Below are positions 10,480 through 23,538 of a stretch of DNA of 23,538 bases, one piece after another. Position 1 is the stretch's first letter, and each line of letters opens with the position of its first letter. This stretch comes from Armadillidium nasatum. Lineage: Eukaryota > Arthropoda > Malacostraca > Isopoda > Armadillidiidae. The notes under the pieces were generated by a model. The model was not told where the DNA came from. It saw only the letters and a program-made list of their open reading frames with translations, and did not search any database. The stretch lies in assembly GCA_009176605.1 (NCBI GenBank), contig SEYY01012377.1, positions 1-23,538 of the forward strand, given 5' to 3'. The position numbers and the translations under genes are program-made.

Positions 10480-11585
10480 GTCTGTACAGTGTACAAAATT
10501 GTTAAGTTTAATATTACTTTTAGTTTTATAATAATTTAGATTTGTAGGCAACTGTGGTTTCAGATTAGATTTCGTTACAAATGGATCAGCTTTTATGTTA
10601 CTTTGAGGGTTTATAATCTTTGTGGACCCCTCAGGGGTCCACTCTCCACATTCCCAAATTTAATGGCTATTAAATTTAAATTTACAACCATTCATATCGC
10701 ATCTATTAGCTAACTGCCAAAGCGGTAATGAAAATAGCAGTAAGGTCCATTTTGGTTATATCCTCCTCTGGATGGTGATCTGGACCTATGAGGACTTCCA
10801 CTTTGTCTTTCTCTTGTTTTTTTCAGATCATTTACCTCTATCTGTAAATCATGTACTTCTTTTATTAATATCTGAATGCTTTCCAGCAATTGGGCCATTT
10901 CAATTTGTCTAACTGGCACATTGGCTGAATACGCAAGCTGGTAAGCAGGATTGGCAAAATTTGAAAAGGTATTTATTTCTGTGTATGGATCATCTTCCAT
11001 TGCTGCTTCTACAATTTCTGCCAATTCTTCTATGTCTTTTGAGCATTTTACGTTGAGTCTTACAGATGTGGTCACAGTAGGAAGCAACTGATGGAATAAT
11101 ATTTCTTTGAACATCCCAGGTTGTGTCCTATTCATTTGTTCATATGTATTATGGCCGAATACTTCTTTCAATTTATTTATGAACTGCTTTGGATTTTCAA
11201 ACCCAATACTCATTGCCTATCTGATAATGCATTTTTGTTTATAATTATTTCTCTGATTATTTAGAATGCATTTGGATCAGAATGGATATTATCAGGCAAT
11301 TCACGTATTATTTCTGTGGGTAGAAGACCTGTTATGGCTCGGTACTTCACAGAAGATAATGTAATATTTGCTGTGAACAGGAATTGTGTGTGTTTAATTA
11401 AGCCAGCATTGTATATCATTGTCATTATAGGGTGGAAAGTTTAACTGGCTTAATAATTGTAACTGTTTATTCTCTTCAGATAATGGATATACATAAATAT
11501 GTCTGGAACCTATTCCTGTTTTGGTATGGTATATTATTACTTGTGCCCCGAGTGGTTGGTTCATTAGGTCTGTGGTTTTGATCAT
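10480..11585 (-). mobile_element. Ty3/gypsy-type gag remnant, broken
   Basis: The minus strand holds a gag-like protein in at least three pieces. An N-terminal piece at 11585-11394 has a QLNFPPY motif typical of the start of the capsid region in insect gypsy-type elements. A middle piece around 11385-11265 lies in another frame, and a 167-codon piece occupies 11213-10710. The last contains an Arg/Ser-rich stretch and ends with a C-x-F-H-x-R-F-G motif, after which only traces (SGPLRG) are readable to about 10600. Such elements usually place protease and reverse transcriptase next; neither is visible, and no LTRs were found. At least one frameshift and several stops make it non-functional. The assignment rests on motif recall; a related Pao-type origin is less likely. 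Confidence 0.6.
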
Positions 11586-12579
11586 TCATATCAAAAGATC
11601 TTATGCCTTGATTGGGTGAGGCACTATGTTCTGAGAGCGCCTGTCAACCATTTGGTGCTGTGTCTAAAGGCATAGAAATACCCACATGACCATTTGATGA
11701 CAAGTTTCTTTGTTTATATTATACTTTATAAAAATTATTATTGCAGCAAGAAAAATTCCACTTCTAACACCACTTTGGGAAGCTATGGGGTGTTGGATTT
11801 ATACTTAAGGTGACTTCAACAAGATTACCTAAATGAATTACAACAAAGAATATTTTATTTAATGTATTATTAAAACATGTATATTCAATGGCAGTTCTAC
11901 CCGGTCTATTTTCAAATTCCTCTAACAGCAAAAATACCTCAGAACCAAAGTTGTCCATTCAAAGAAATTTCCAAATAATATTCAAATTATAAAGTCTGGA
12001 GATGAGTTCATCTCGTATATTAGTAAAAAAAATTGGTTTTGGTCGATTAAAATAAAACAATTTTGTAGAATATTTTTTATTACATAATACGCAAAGTGAA
12101 TGAAGACTGAATGAGTCACCATAGTAAAAAAAAAATATGATTAAAAATGACTCACTTTTATAAGGCATAAATGTTTTATTTAACCTTATGGAGAGAAATA
12201 ACCGTCAATTCAAATCGAAGAATCTTAGTACTTTTTGAGTCACCTTAATTTCTAGCCAAATTTACTTGGGGTTTAAGACAAAGAGAAGTGAAGATAATCT
12301 ATAAATATTTTATACTCTTTTTTTTTTTCGCCTTCTGTAATATTTCCCTTCTAATGAGGTATTATTCTCAAGAATCAAATAAAATGATGATTTTCCAAAT
12401 CAAAATTTTATCACCTATCTAGAAATGAGTAACACTCACCGGATTTTTGTAAACAAAATTCTTTTAATAAAAATTTTTGCTCCTCCTCCTTTTCTTTAAT
12501 ATCTTATCTTATTCCAAGACTGGTTTCACACACTTACTTTTCTCCTTCTACAAGAGAGTCCACCTATGTGTTTGGGTAC
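11586..12579. other. Intergenic sequence between the convergent finger genes
   Basis: AT-rich. Short open frames at 11764-11958 and 11959-12168 (minus) show no motif and no supporting splice or start context. The part nearest 11586 could be the untranslated leader of the gag remnant. No gene is supported. Confidence 0.45.
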
Positions 12580-12585
12580 TTTATT
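12580..12585 (-). promoter_or_regulatory. AATAAA, possible poly(A) signal of gene B
   Basis: TTTATT on the plus strand is AATAAA on the minus strand, about 36 bases after the gene B stop. That would give a short 3' UTR. Confidence 0.45.
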
Positions 12586-12620
12586 TTTCTAAGGACATAG
12601 TCCCCTCAAACACTCAGATT

Positions 12621-13904
12621 TTAAAGACCTCCGTGATTCAACATATGACGATTCAAATGTCCTTTCCTATTACACTGATAACTGCATTGTGAACACTTAA
12701 ATAATTTCACACTGCCATGCATTAACATATGTCTTTTGAATTGCCCATTCCAATTGCATTCATATCCACATTCAGAACATTTAAACAATTTCACGCCACT
12801 GTGTGTTAAAATATGAGTTTTAAAGCTACTTTTATCATTACATTCATAGACACAGTCCGAACATTTAAACAATTTCACACCAGAATGTGTTAGCGTATGT
12901 CTCTTAAGATCACATTTCCTATTACTTTCATAGTTACAGTCTAAACATTTAAACAGCTTCATATTTCTATGTGACAACATATGATTTTTTAAGCAGCGCT
13001 TTATGTTACTTTCATAACTGCACTCTGAACATTTAAATAATTTTAAGGCGCTGTGTGTTAAAATGTGGGTATTTAAATTACTTTTCTGATTACAGGCATA
13101 GCTACACTCTGAACACTTAAACATCTTCACATTACTATGAGTTAACATGTGGGTATTTAAATGACTTTTTCTATTACTTTCATACTTACATTCTGGGCAT
13201 TTAAATAATTTCATATTACCACCGTGCGATAACATATGGGTTAACAAACTACTTTTACTATTATAATGATTGTTACATTCTGAGCATTTAAATAACTTCA
13301 CTTTGCCATGTGTTATCATGTGTGTTCTAAAACTATTTTTATCTTTACACTCATAACTACATTCACTACATTTAAGAGATTTCATACTGTGTGTTAACAT
13401 ATGGGATAATAAACTATTCTTACGATTACATTCATAACAACATTCGGTACATTTAAATAACTTTACACCGGAATGGGTTAATAAATGTCTATTAAAATCA
13501 CCTTTAAGATTACATTCATAACTGCAGTCTGAACACTTAAATAATTTCACACTACTGTGTGCTAACGTATGGGCTTTCAAACTGCTTTTAAAATTACTTT
13601 CATAGCTGCATTCACAACACTTATACAACTTGGCACTGTAGTGTGTTAATGCATGTCTTTTAAAGTCCCCTTTGCGATTACTTTCATAGTTGCAATCTGA
13701 ACATTTAAATAGCTTCTCATTACCATGTGACAATAAGTGGGTTCTTAAACTGCTATTACGATTACATTTATAGCTGCATTCGGGACATATAAAACGCTTT
13801 CCGCTGCTTTCAAAATCCAATTTCTTTCCACAATTCTTCATATTATTATTGTTATTGTTGTTGAAATTCGGTTTATTTGTTTCACACTCTTCATATTCAG
13901 CAAT
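12621..13904 (-). CDS. Gene B, terminal C2H2 zinc-finger exon (14 fingers)
   Basis: Minus-strand exon of 427 codons plus TAA, starting after the acceptor tattacag (AG at 13906-13905) in phase 0. An Asn-rich stretch (seven consecutive N) precedes the first finger. Fourteen fingers of the C-x2-C-x12-H-x3-H type follow from about 13790 to 12640. Most read L-F-K-C-S-x-C-x-Y-E-C/S-N. The period is 28 residues, with one spacer a residue shorter (before finger 6) and one longer (before finger 8). Predicted contact residues vary much more than in gene A, for example R/G/D/R, Q/S/N/T and R/G/H/R. The array ends three residues after the last His. The protein is probably nuclear and binds DNA. An in-frame ATG at 13841 could serve as an internal start, but the exon chain upstream makes 22247 the better choice. 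Confidence 0.9.
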   Translation of the reverse strand: MAEYEECETNKPNFNNNNNNNMKNCGKKLDFESSGKRFICPECSYKCNRNSSLRTHLLSHGNEKLFKCSDCNYESNRKGDFKRHALTHYSAKLYKCCECSYESNFKSSLKAHTLAHSSVKLFKCSDCSYECNLKGDFNRHLLTHSGVKLFKCTECCYECNRKNSLLSHMLTHSMKSLKCSECSYECKDKNSFRTHMITHGKVKLFKCSECNNHYNSKSSLLTHMLSHGGNMKLFKCPECKYESNRKSHLNTHMLTHSNVKMFKCSECSYACNQKSNLNTHILTHSALKLFKCSECSYESNIKRCLKNHMLSHRNMKLFKCLDCNYESNRKCDLKRHTLTHSGVKLFKCSDCVYECNDKSSFKTHILTHSGVKLFKCSECGYECNWNGQFKRHMLMHGSVKLFKCSQCSYQCNRKGHLNRHMLNHGGL

Positions 13905-13928
13905 CTGTAATATATATATATATATAGA

Positions 13929-14110
<182 letters not shown>

Positions 14111-14272
14111 AGAGAGACCTAGAAGAGAGAGAGACTATATGAAACGTACGTAAAAAAGGATTAATTTTTAGAAATCCTTGTCGAATTTCAGGGCCTAGGA
14201 AAAGTGTTAAAATATTTGCAAACAATAAATTAAAAAAAAAAAAACTGAAATATTGATGGATTTTTTTATTTT

Positions 14273-14311
<39 letters not shown>

Positions 14312-14732
14312 GAACTCCCTTTCACTTATTAACCTAACGACCGAAGATGCCGTGGGATTGTGGCCTAACCGATAGCTGGTATGTTGCCTAGGATCGTAGC
14401 CTACTGCCTTATTACACCAAATACTTATATATTTTTCATTTTTGTTACAATTTTCTACGCACTCGCTAAATTAATGCACCTTTAAATTTTCGGGATCTGA
14501 CTCATAAAAAGACGCCAGACTACGCTGCAGACGTGCGCTGCCAAACGTACGATACTAATATAAATTTCGTTGTTAAAATATAATTTTTTTTTTTTAATTC
14601 CCAATTTTTCTTATCAAATTTCTTCAAGGATTCTAGAAATATAATCCTTTTTTACGTACGTTTAGTAGTTATTTAAATATGTAGCTGGCTCAAACCGAAG
14701 TCTGGCCATCGATTATTACGGTATCGTTTCTA

Positions 14733-14752
14733 CCGATATATGCATATATCGG
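14733..14752. repeat. Perfect 20-bp palindrome
   Basis: ccgatatatg followed directly by its reverse complement catatatcgg, with no loop. It has no obvious partner elsewhere in the window. Confidence 0.85.
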
Positions 14753-14945
14753 AAGATGACTAGTCAGATGTTTGATTCTTGTTTTAGTACACACGTGGGT
14801 GCTGTAAATATATTGTAAAAAACCTACGTAAAAGACTAATTTGAAATTAAAAGATACAAATATTTATGGTATTAAAATCCTCGAACAAAATAATATAAAA
14901 ACACAAGGTTTAAAAAAATGGTAAGAATTCCCTTCTTTTTATATC

Positions 14946-15380
14946 TAAGAACGAAATAGGCTGAATAAGGCTAGAACTGATTCCATCTGGTAACTTAAAG
15001 AGTGACAGAAATAAATTATATGAAACAACAACAGAATAAATAAATAACAGGACCACTTTTCAAAGTAAAATAAATAAGATAAACAATTTTTATTACTGAA
15101 GAGGCCTAGGTCATTACCGTAAGGCACGTTTAAGCATCCACGTGAAACAATTATAAAAGACAAACTCAAATAAAAATAAAATAAAAACAATTTTATTAAG
15201 AATTAATAAAAATTTTATAAAATTTTAAAATACTTTAGGCCTGCAACTGAAATTAACATAGAGCAAAAGCCTAGCGTATATAACGGAGATAACTTGGTAA
15301 TATTGGACTATAAGTATACCCCAAAATTCTCGTTTTCATCATTAGTATAAGAACGAAGTAGGCCGAATAAGGCTAGGACT
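14946..15380. repeat. Imperfect 33-bp direct repeat, 402 bp apart
   Basis: 14946-14978 and 15348-15380 match at 30 of 33 positions (shared core gaataaggctag). All three differences are A/G or C/T transitions. The second copy ends a few bases before the (TA)n array of the full-length SINE. Confidence 0.85.
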
Positions 15381-15385
15381 TACTG

Positions 15386-15863
<478 letters not shown>

Positions 15864-15886
15864 TCTGACAAAGAAATATAAATAAA

Positions 15887-17080
15887 AAATATTTTTAACC
15901 ATTTAGAGTGCTTCTTATTCCTTTCAAAATAGATAGAGAAAATTAATTAAATTTTACTTTGTACTTTTAAGAAGGTATTGAATTACTTTTTTAGACTTTC
16001 ATTTTGGAAGATTTTGATGGTATAATGCTGCCAGATTTTGATGGTATAATGCTGCCGTTGACCCACTTCAAACTACTTGTGAGTCTGTCAACAATTTTTA
16101 TTAGAAACGGATTTGCTTTTCGCATTGAATTATAAGGGACTTTAGGATTTTCTCTATTAATTAAATTAAATATGTAAATAATTTTTAAAAAAAAATTGAA
16201 AATATATGTTATAGGCTCGCACTTTTATGGTGCAAAACTGAATCCGAACGTGTTGAAAATGATAACCAAATTCACAGTGTTGTGAAGGCAGTCAATATGT
16301 GGAGTAACTCCACAACCATAGAAAGAAGAAGTTTGTGACATTTTTAGATTACAACATCAGTTTGCAACGTAAATGATATAGCTGCCATAAACAAACACTA
16401 GAGTGACAATTTCTTTTAACGAATCATTAGTCTTGATATATGTTTGAAATTCTCAAGTTTTAAAAGAAATTTGACACCAGGCCAAAAAGTGGTGATATGT
16501 AATTTTGATTTTTCTTCTCAAAAGGAAATAAAATTTTCCTAAAAATAATTTCCTATTCTCAAAAGTTATCACAATTCATTATTTCTAACAATCAATGAAA
16601 TCAAAGAACCAGTGAAGAAAGTGTTTCTTTATAAATAAATAAAATAAAATTCTCTTATATCAAATACAAACTGTTTTTAGAATAGTAATATTTGTTCTCG
16701 GGTATCTGTGGGCAATTTAATTAAAAATTTAAAACCTTCAGGGACAATTTGAAAAGTGAATTAAAGGCAATACTCTCAAAACTAAAAATCAAAACATTTT
16801 TTACAGAAAACATTTGGACAAGTCAATATAGTTAAATAATATTTGTAAGGATAATATTTTTAAATACCTTTATTACTGATGATACAATTTAAATAGTATT
16901 AAATATTGTCAGTTCTAAAATTTGAAACTAGTTTACATACTTGCTTAATGGTAGATAAATTCAATATAATTAATGAATATGAAGAACCATAACCTTGCCT
17001 TATCCCAATCGTTTGGGCGAATACAAAAATGTTTTCACAAGAGTGATAAAAAAAAAAAAAAAAAAAAAAGATTCCCATAC
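15887..17080. other. Gene B intron, unassigned sequence
   Basis: No recognised coding motif. Holds the 24-bp tandem repeat at 16010-16057. The short open stretch around it gives no family match. A poly(A) of about 22 bases lies at 17048-17069. Confidence 0.45.
16010..16057. repeat. 24-bp tandem duplication
   Basis: Two adjacent copies of a 24-bp unit (gattttgatgg...gctgcc), identical except for the last base. The unit length is a multiple of three and the plus strand is open across it (DFDGIMLP twice), but no gene context supports coding. Confidence 0.9.
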
Positions 17081-17197
17081 CTTTGAATTATTATTATTTT
17101 CCAATTTCTTTTGTTTTGACTCAAAATCTTGTTCCCAAGGTTCTTCCTTTTTCATAGTTATATCTGACAACATTTTCCCTTTACGGTCAATACAATT
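17081..17197 (-). CDS. Gene B, third coding exon (acidic mini-exon)
   Basis: A 117-bp (39-codon) minus-strand exon between a strong acceptor (run of 11 T, then cag at 17200-17198) and a donor AAG|gtatgg (17080). Both junctions are phase 0. The peptide carries MKKEEPWEQDFES, the same K-E-E-P plus E-Q-D/V design as the two exons before it, and ends in an Asn-rich stretch. It links without a stop to the finger exon at 13904. No cysteine pairs or helices of known type are visible. By analogy it is part of the regulatory N-terminus. Confidence 0.8.
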
Positions 17198-17289
17198 CTG
17201 AAAAAAAAAAAGTTTTGAACTACAATCTATAAAACTTTAAATAACTTTAGCATTTTTCATATAAAAAATTACACCATTGTCTTCTTGCA

Positions 17290-18050
17290 AAAACAAAGTC
17301 ATGGGAGCTCATAAGACGGATAGTACTAGACATCCCCTCTCTGAACATAACGGCACTTCAAGCAAAGGCCAAAAAAAAACCTTGTAAAGTTTAAGTAACT
17401 GTGAGGAGGGAGGAAGGGGAAAAAAAATTTCAAAGTTGATAAAATTTACATAGTCCTTGAAGTTACCCTAGCAACCAATGTGATATCAGGATTTCAAGAT
17501 ACCATTTTGTTTACTTTGTGATCAAGAGCGTATAGTGTCCACATGAGTAACTAGAACAGTTGAAAGTGACCTGAAAGTAGGAAGATGTTTCTGAGAGAGA
17601 GATTTATAGGAGTAGAATTTTAAAATTTAAGAGTCGAAACCGAGATTCTACCAAGAAACTTTATCCAGATCAGCTGGAATAGGATCGGAAATCTAAATGC
17701 AAAAGAAGTAGAAGATTTGAAAAGAATATAAATATGTAGCATCGGGTCGTCGGCATAGAAACACAATAGATTTGAAAGAGCAACTGAAAATATCATTAAT
17801 GAAAAGTAGGAAAATTATTTGAGGGGAGACAGAACTTGAGGAACATCACAAGAGACAAGGAATGAATAATTTTCTCTTTGAAAACAGACATGTGAATATC
17901 TGTAAAGGTAGACACAAGTAAGCAAAGTAAGAAAGGAAACTCAAAAAAGGGAGCTTTGAGAGCAGTGACACACGCCATACCACTTTGAAAAAGCTTGGAT
18001 ATGCCCAGTTCCATCTCGCTCATTCATGTCACAATCCCAAGCACCAGATC
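17290..18050 (-). mobile_element. Jockey-like LINE RT fragment with YADD box
   Basis: Minus strand, same family as 8405-10290. A degenerate DRVWHA-like region (FQSGMACVTALKAPFFEFPF) is followed by LLCLLVSTF and MSVF, then by a QVLSP remnant of the GVPQGSVLSP box (about 17835). The intact FYADD catalytic box is at about 17750-17735. Next come a FNST-like box (about 17625) and a thumb with FFSPSSLLT (about 17420-17390). The order is correct for a reverse transcriptase, but stops and frameshifts prevent expression. It lies in the sense orientation in a gene B intron, starting about 90 bases upstream of exon 3. Confidence 0.7.
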
Positions 18051-18099
18051 ATATGTAGGAATAAGCTGGATAGCAAATTTGCAGGATATTAATTTTAAT

Positions 18100-19417
<1,318 letters not shown>

Positions 19418-19443
19418 ATTTACCCATTCTCCCTTTACTGTTT

Positions 19444-19602
<159 letters not shown>

Positions 19603-19607
19603 CGGGA

Positions 19608-19688
19608 GTAGTCAGAGTTTGTGATGCTCTACTACAACCAATGTAGAAGTGAGCGAAAGTAGTCAGAGTCCATGATGCTTTACTACAA
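19608..19688. repeat. Tandem repeat, 30-bp blocks with 51-bp period
   Basis: 19608-19637 and 19659-19688 both start gtagtcagagt and end tactacaa. They match at 26 of 30 positions and all differences are transitions. Confidence 0.85.
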
Positions 19689-19689
19689 T

Positions 19690-19866
19690 AAATAATAAAA
19701 GAAGGAAATGGAAAAATGAGCAGAGGTTCTCTTGGAAGTAAACTTGAAAGTGGAAAGGAGGGATTAGTGGTCATAGATTAATGGGAAGCAAAAGGAGTAT
19801 CTAGAGGGGATGGATTCAGAGAAGTTTAAAAAAATATAGAAATACAGAAAAAGAAGAAAAACTAAA

Positions 19867-19925
<59 letters not shown>

Positions 19926-20115
19926 TTAAATTGCACAAGTTTACAAAGAAGAGCTCGAATTTAAGAAGAGGAATTAGTTTGCAAAGAAGAGTGGAGCCGG
20001 AATTGGAAGAGAAAAATATCTACTGAGTGAGTGACAAGAAGAGGAGATAAGAAAGAAAGAGAAAAGAAGAACAGTATTTAAGATTTGAAAGAAACATAAA
20101 AAAAAATGAGAAAAG
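19690..20115. other. Purine-rich stretch with long poly(A)
   Basis: The plus strand is strongly purine-biased (gaaggaaatgg, aagaagagg, gagataagaaagaaagag), with a poly(A) of about 47 bases at 19876-19922. A small repeat, ttacaaagaagag / ttgcaaagaagag, occurs at about 19940 and 19979. On gene B's strand it is a long pyrimidine stretch inside an intron. No gene is seen here or in 20116-20339. Confidence 0.6.
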
Positions 20116-20339
20116 AATATAATATTGAAATTTTGGTTTACATTTAAATTAATATCTTAATAAAACAAAAGTTTACATTGATATAATTTATGAATTTCAC
20201 TATCTAAAATTGTAATAATGTAAAAAGTAGCAAACTTAATTTTGTGATCTATAAATAAATTGAAAATAATGCTAATAAAGTGAATCTGTATGAATACATA
20301 GTCAAATAAAGATGTTTTTCTTCTCCAATGAAGCCCTTT

Positions 20340-20940
20340 ATTAAAACATCAATTATACTCGATTGTCTCAACCACTATTAATGAATTTTAAAAGATAAAT
20401 GGTGGCAGTCTATAACAGTTGATTTAGAGCTACCAGAAAGCAAACAGAAATAAGGTTACAAAGAAAGATATGTAAAAGAGAAAAGTCTGGAAATCAAAGA
20501 TTTTCGGCACACTCTATCGAATGCTTTACATGTCCAGCTATCGAACAGAAAATTAATTCACTGGCATGCCAAAAGGCAGAGAGAGAAAGGAAGGATCACC
20601 AGTTAAGTGCTCCTTATTAAAGTCACATTGCCAATTAGCTTTAAGATTAAAAAAAATCAAGATTTTTCAAATCTTTCTGTTAAAGATAGTTCCAAACACT
20701 TCGGAAATGACTAAAGTTCCAACAATAGGATGATGGTTGGAGAAAAAGAGTTACATTTATTTGGAATAGGTTGAATAATGTGCACGTTCCCAATATGGAG
20801 GGAAAGGTAAAAATTGAAAGTTGGAAAGCATACATTCTGAGAACCACAACAGCATTACCATAAGAACTGTATGACTTCCCAGCATCAAGATAAGACAAAA
20901 GTTGAAAATTACATTTTTAGAAGGAAGTATGGTATGCATA
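20340..20940 (-). mobile_element. Jockey-like LINE RT fragment (fingers to palm)
   Basis: Minus strand, same family as 8405-10290. VVVLRMYA matches the P-R-V-L-R-E-C-A region (about 20865). PPYWERAH and YSTYSK match the C-W-K-R...QPIPK region (about 20800-20755). HPIVGTLVISEVFGTIFN aligns with SNYRPIALTS.LSK.FET..N (about 20730-20680). LTGDPSFLS aligns with STGDILS (about 20600). The FDRV/KSLISRL-like region is at about 20520 and IDCHHLSF at about 20400. Several frames are involved and the sequence is well diverged. It lies in the gene B intron in the sense orientation. Confidence 0.6.
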
Positions 20941-21400
20941 AATAATTTGAAGAGGGTGTAAGAAAAATATCAACCAAGATTAATCAATTTTAGTAGAATG
21001 TATGGCACTAATGGAGAAATTGACTTAGTGAAGAAATACTTATCAAAGAAACATTACAAAGACTTTCAATTTAAACAAAATAGCGAAGACAGTATTAATA
21101 TAAAACAATACAAAACTGTAGCTAATTATAAACAGGGATATTGAATCAATTATAAGATAATCATACTCTGGTCCTGAATCCAATTAGTTTGGGTTTTCAT
21201 TTCTGATTCTGTTCTAATTTCAACTGTTGAAAATCAAGCAATTCTCATTCTGGTTTCGATTCCAACTACTTATAAACACATTCTTATAAACCAATTCTGA
21301 TGATTCAGGTTCCAAGAAAGTTTTAATTTCAGACTCTCTTTAAAACTCAATTTGAGCATTTACAAACTCTTTAAAACTTTAATTTGACTCAAATTCCGAG
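20941..21400. other. Gene B intron, unassigned sequence
   Basis: No coding motif found. Around 21180-21370 several short imperfect repeats of tctgattc / gattcc and ttaaaactc / ttaaaactt give a loosely repetitive texture leading into the hammerhead-like motif. Confidence 0.4.
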
Positions 21401-21404
21401 ATTA

Positions 21405-21464
21405 GTGTCTCTGATGAGGGAACAATAAGTTTAGTTCCGAAACGTCACACAGTTAATCAGACCT
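21405..21464 (+). ncRNA. Hammerhead-ribozyme-like motif
   Basis: On the plus strand the conserved core CTGATGA (21411-21417) is followed by a 5-bp stem, ggaac/gttcc (21419-21423 with 21434-21438, 10-base loop), and then GAAA (21439-21442). Stem I can form between gtct (21407-21410) and agac (21459-21462). The base before agac would be the cleavage-site residue in an N-U-H triplet, a-t-c (21456-21458), with its T opposite the last A of GAAA. Weak points are one extra G between CTGATGA and stem II and the near absence of stem III beyond one pair. Short-stem-III hammerheads are known in Penelope-like and other retroelements. This could be a decayed one or chance. Confidence 0.4.
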
Positions 21465-21803
21465 GACTATAACAATCCTAATGAAAATGCAACTTGTTGG
21501 TCAGGTTTTTTTAAATGAATACAATTACAAATCAATGAATAAGGAATGAAAAAGTATTAAAAATCAAAAACAAATATATTCAGTAAAGTTAATATATTTT
21601 TTTGAAAATAGTTTGAACTAAACCCCAAATTTAAACAAAGCTCCCAATAATATATTGAAAGCCTTTTATTTAAAATGACTAAAAAATCCTTTTTATATAA
21701 TAAGTAATTTTAAATCTGTACAAAACCTGTTAGAACAATAATTAAGAAATCTGCTTATTGTAAGTTTTAAAATCTTCAAAGAAATAAAACCTGCATTTCA
21801 TAC

Positions 21804-21914
21804 CAGATTTTTTTTTAAGACCAAGACTTTCTCATCAGAATTTGAATCTTGTTCCAATGCATCCAAAGGTTCACCTTTGACTTCTATTCCAGTATGAACG
21901 TACAAATCAAAATT
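21804..21914 (-). CDS. Gene B, second coding exon (acidic mini-exon)
   Basis: A 111-bp (37-codon) minus-strand exon after the acceptor tttttgcag (AG at 21916-21915), with donor CTG|gtatga at 21803. Both junctions are phase 0. The peptide contains VKGEPLDALEQD, parallel to IKEEPIDNVLEQV in exon 1, which suggests the exons arose by duplication. A short basic and hydrophobic end (VLVLKKNL) is coded partly by a run of nine A just before the donor, a place prone to slippage. Intron 1 is only 228 bp, whereas intron 2 is about 4.6 kb. Confidence 0.8.
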
Positions 21915-22142
21915 CTGCAAAAAAAAAACAAATAAAAATCATGATAATAAAACCTACTTGCTTCTCTATAAAAATTATACTATGAAAAGCTTCACAAATT
22001 ATAAGTAACTTAAATATATTACTTAATATTGGCCAATTATACAAATTCAGTTAAAAAATAAAATTGAAATAAAATAATAAAAAAATTATCTTATTATAAT
22101 TAACGACAAAAACAAATAAAATTTAAAGATAAATTTTCATAC

Positions 22143-22247
22143 CTGACTACCACCAAATACCGAAACCTGTTGACCACACGTTGAAACTTGTTCCAATACA
22201 TTATCAATGGGTTCCTCTTTAATATTTGTTTCATCTTTCATGTCCAT
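22143..22247 (-). CDS. Gene B, first coding exon with start codon
   Basis: A 105-bp (35-codon) coding part from ATG at 22247 to the donor CAG|gtatga (22142), ending in phase 0. The start has A at -3 and G at +4, a good animal initiation context. A second ATG lies two codons later, and an in-frame TAA about 40 bases upstream excludes an extension. The peptide contains IKEEPIDNVLEQ, a psi-K-x-E-P motif. Joined with the three exons downstream, it gives about 538 residues. Immediately upstream lies a run of 80 A (plus-strand sense) and (TA)n, so promoter and 5' UTR must be short or lie beyond these repeats. A possible upstream noncoding exon cannot be excluded. Confidence 0.8.
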
Positions 22248-22293
22248 ATTTATATTCAAATATATTTTTAAAATACCTATTTTTTAAATAAAA

Positions 22294-23538
<1,245 letters not shown>

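Noticed and set aside
10622..10642. 21-base palindrome gtggacccct-c-aggggtccac
   Set aside because: It falls within the gag remnant, where the coding sequence for a G-P-L-R-G-P stretch naturally gives this symmetry.
10480..11585. Intact endogenous retroelement
   Set aside because: Frameshifts, stops, no visible polymerase region and no LTRs; only a gag fragment can be supported.
20680..20939. Two overlapping minus-strand open frames of 60-72 codons
   Set aside because: They are pieces of the decayed LINE in different frames, not separate genes.

Overview
This window looks like nuclear DNA of an arthropod, most likely an insect. It is AT-rich and full of microsatellites, has introns with gtatgt-type donors and pyrimidine-tract acceptors, and carries Jockey-like and I-like LINEs, a Tc1-type transposon, a Ty3-type gag remnant and tRNA-derived SINEs. 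The order cannot be settled from the sequence alone.

The real genes are two paralogous C2H2 zinc-finger genes lying tail to tail. Gene A (+ strand) has an acidic exon at 1378-1581 and a seven-finger exon at 7136-7834; its start lies outside the window or was not found. Gene B (- strand) can be read from ATG to stop in four exons (22247-22143, 21914-21804, 17197-17081, 13904-12621) and predicts about 538 residues with 14 fingers. Every junction in both genes is phase 0. The short upstream exons each carry a lysine/glutamate motif of the SUMO-consensus type, so the two genes share one design: interchangeable acidic mini-exons followed by a single exon holding the whole finger array. The fingers use an unusual linker (H-x-N/G-V-K-L-F-K) instead of the common TGEKP type.

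The rest is mobile and repetitive DNA in the introns and between the genes. From left to right: two Jockey-like LINE pieces (364-1110, -); a decayed multicopy gene (2620-3750, -); a SINE (4290-4445, -); an I-like LINE with RNase H (4890-6560, +); a Jockey-like LINE (8405-10290, +) broken by a (TA)n-SINE-(TA)n block with 44-bp inverted arms; a gag remnant (10480-11585, -); a (GA)n tract against the acceptor of gene B's finger exon; a full-length SINE (15556-15863, -); a LINE piece (17290-18050, -); a dead Tc1-type element between two (TA)n arrays (18102-19599); another LINE piece (20340-20940, -); a hammerhead-ribozyme-like motif (21405-21464, +); and a poly(A)/(TA)n/SINE/(TA)n block just upstream of gene B's start codon.

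The points most worth following up are the mini-exon architecture of the finger-gene pair, the frameshifted eighth finger of gene A, the hammerhead-like motif, the SINE family with (TA)n tails and the palindromic rearrangement inside the LINE.
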